A stretch of 42,519 nucleotides of DNA from Alphaproteobacteria bacterium (GTDB lineage Bacteria; Pseudomonadota; Alphaproteobacteria; Micavibrionales; Micavibrionaceae). Below are positions 42,454 to 42,519 of the stretch, one piece after another. Made by a program: the position numbers and the translations under genes. How positions within the stretch are numbered: the stretch's first letter is position 1; the number at the start of each line of letters is the position of its first letter. The stretch spans positions 40,552 to 83,070 of the forward strand of contig JAKLKY010000001.1 of NCBI GenBank assembly GCA_023150415.1. The letters are read 5' to 3'. Under the pieces are notes generated by a model. That model had not been told where the DNA came from and did not search any database. It saw nothing but the letters and a program-made list of their open reading frames with translations.

Positions 42454-42519
42454 TGCTGGTTGGTTGTTGGTGGTTGGTATTATAACTACTTTTTAACAAT
42501 AACCAACAACCAACCAGCA
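42454..42519. repeat. Perfect 17-bp inverted repeat in the leader of the RNase gene
   Basis: Arms 42454-42470 and 42503-42519 are exact reverse complements, rich in CAA/TTG triplets, separated by 32 bases. It begins 9 bp upstream of the RNase start codon. The right arm ends exactly at the last base of the window, so the repeat may extend further. Confidence 0.85.

Overview
The window reads as a piece of an alphaproteobacterial chromosome. The signs are the order pal-cpoB-tilS-ftsH-glmM, a CpdR-type response regulator just upstream of a tRNA-Val gene, a CckA-like soluble hybrid kinase, a COG2908-type metallophosphoesterase paired with a GT4 glycosyltransferase, and a short RNase E/G-family protein beside tRNA-Phe. 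The lineage cannot be fixed from sequence alone. The unusual surface genes would suit a poorly studied group (a Micavibrionales-like organism is possible, but this is a guess).

Layout. Positions 1-13160 are mostly housekeeping on the + strand: a BON lipoprotein, a SirB1-like protein, the envelope pair pal/cpoB, tilS, ftsH, two unrecognised genes, glmM, purA, then a membrane-anchored pseudokinase overlapping a small membrane protein gene. Positions 13167-16585 are on the - strand: a TPR lipoprotein, tRNA-Val(GAC), cpdR, the metallophosphoesterase and the glycosyltransferase. Positions 16693-24687 hold a secreted beta-rich protein, rluD with a short 3' end overlapping a convergent yjbH-like gene, a hybrid histidine kinase with an overlapping single-domain response regulator, and a protein with a PEP-CTERM-like tail.

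Positions 24684-34838 (- strand) are devoted to the cell surface. A FecR/RTX-type secreted protein gene is followed by a compact operon of four very large prepilin-like proteins. They share a pilin core but carry different tails: cysteine-rich modules in two, and short segments resembling phage tail-fibre or trimeric surface-protein heads in two. The first gene of this operon is broken by a perfect 11-bp tandem duplication; removing one copy restores a 530-codon frame.

Positions 35032-41115 are an integrated island of about 6.1 kb at the 3' end of tRNA-Phe(GAA). It is bounded by a rebuilt tRNA end on one side and a displaced, slightly decayed copy on the other, with repeated TACCCCCA motifs (probable integrase arm sites) inside both ends. 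It encodes a P4-type integrase, an AlpA-like excisionase, a winged-helix protein, an unrecognised 220-residue protein, a DUF4411 PIN toxin with a 5'-truncated ImmA/IrrE partner, and an AT-rich three-gene operon: a GHKL ATPase with its own STAS-like segment, a stand-alone DUF4325 STAS-like protein, and a small membrane protein. That operon looks like a partner-switching signalling or defence module and is the best candidate here for an undescribed system.

The window ends in a short RNase E/G-family gene whose leader contains a perfect 17-bp inverted repeat ending exactly at the last base.
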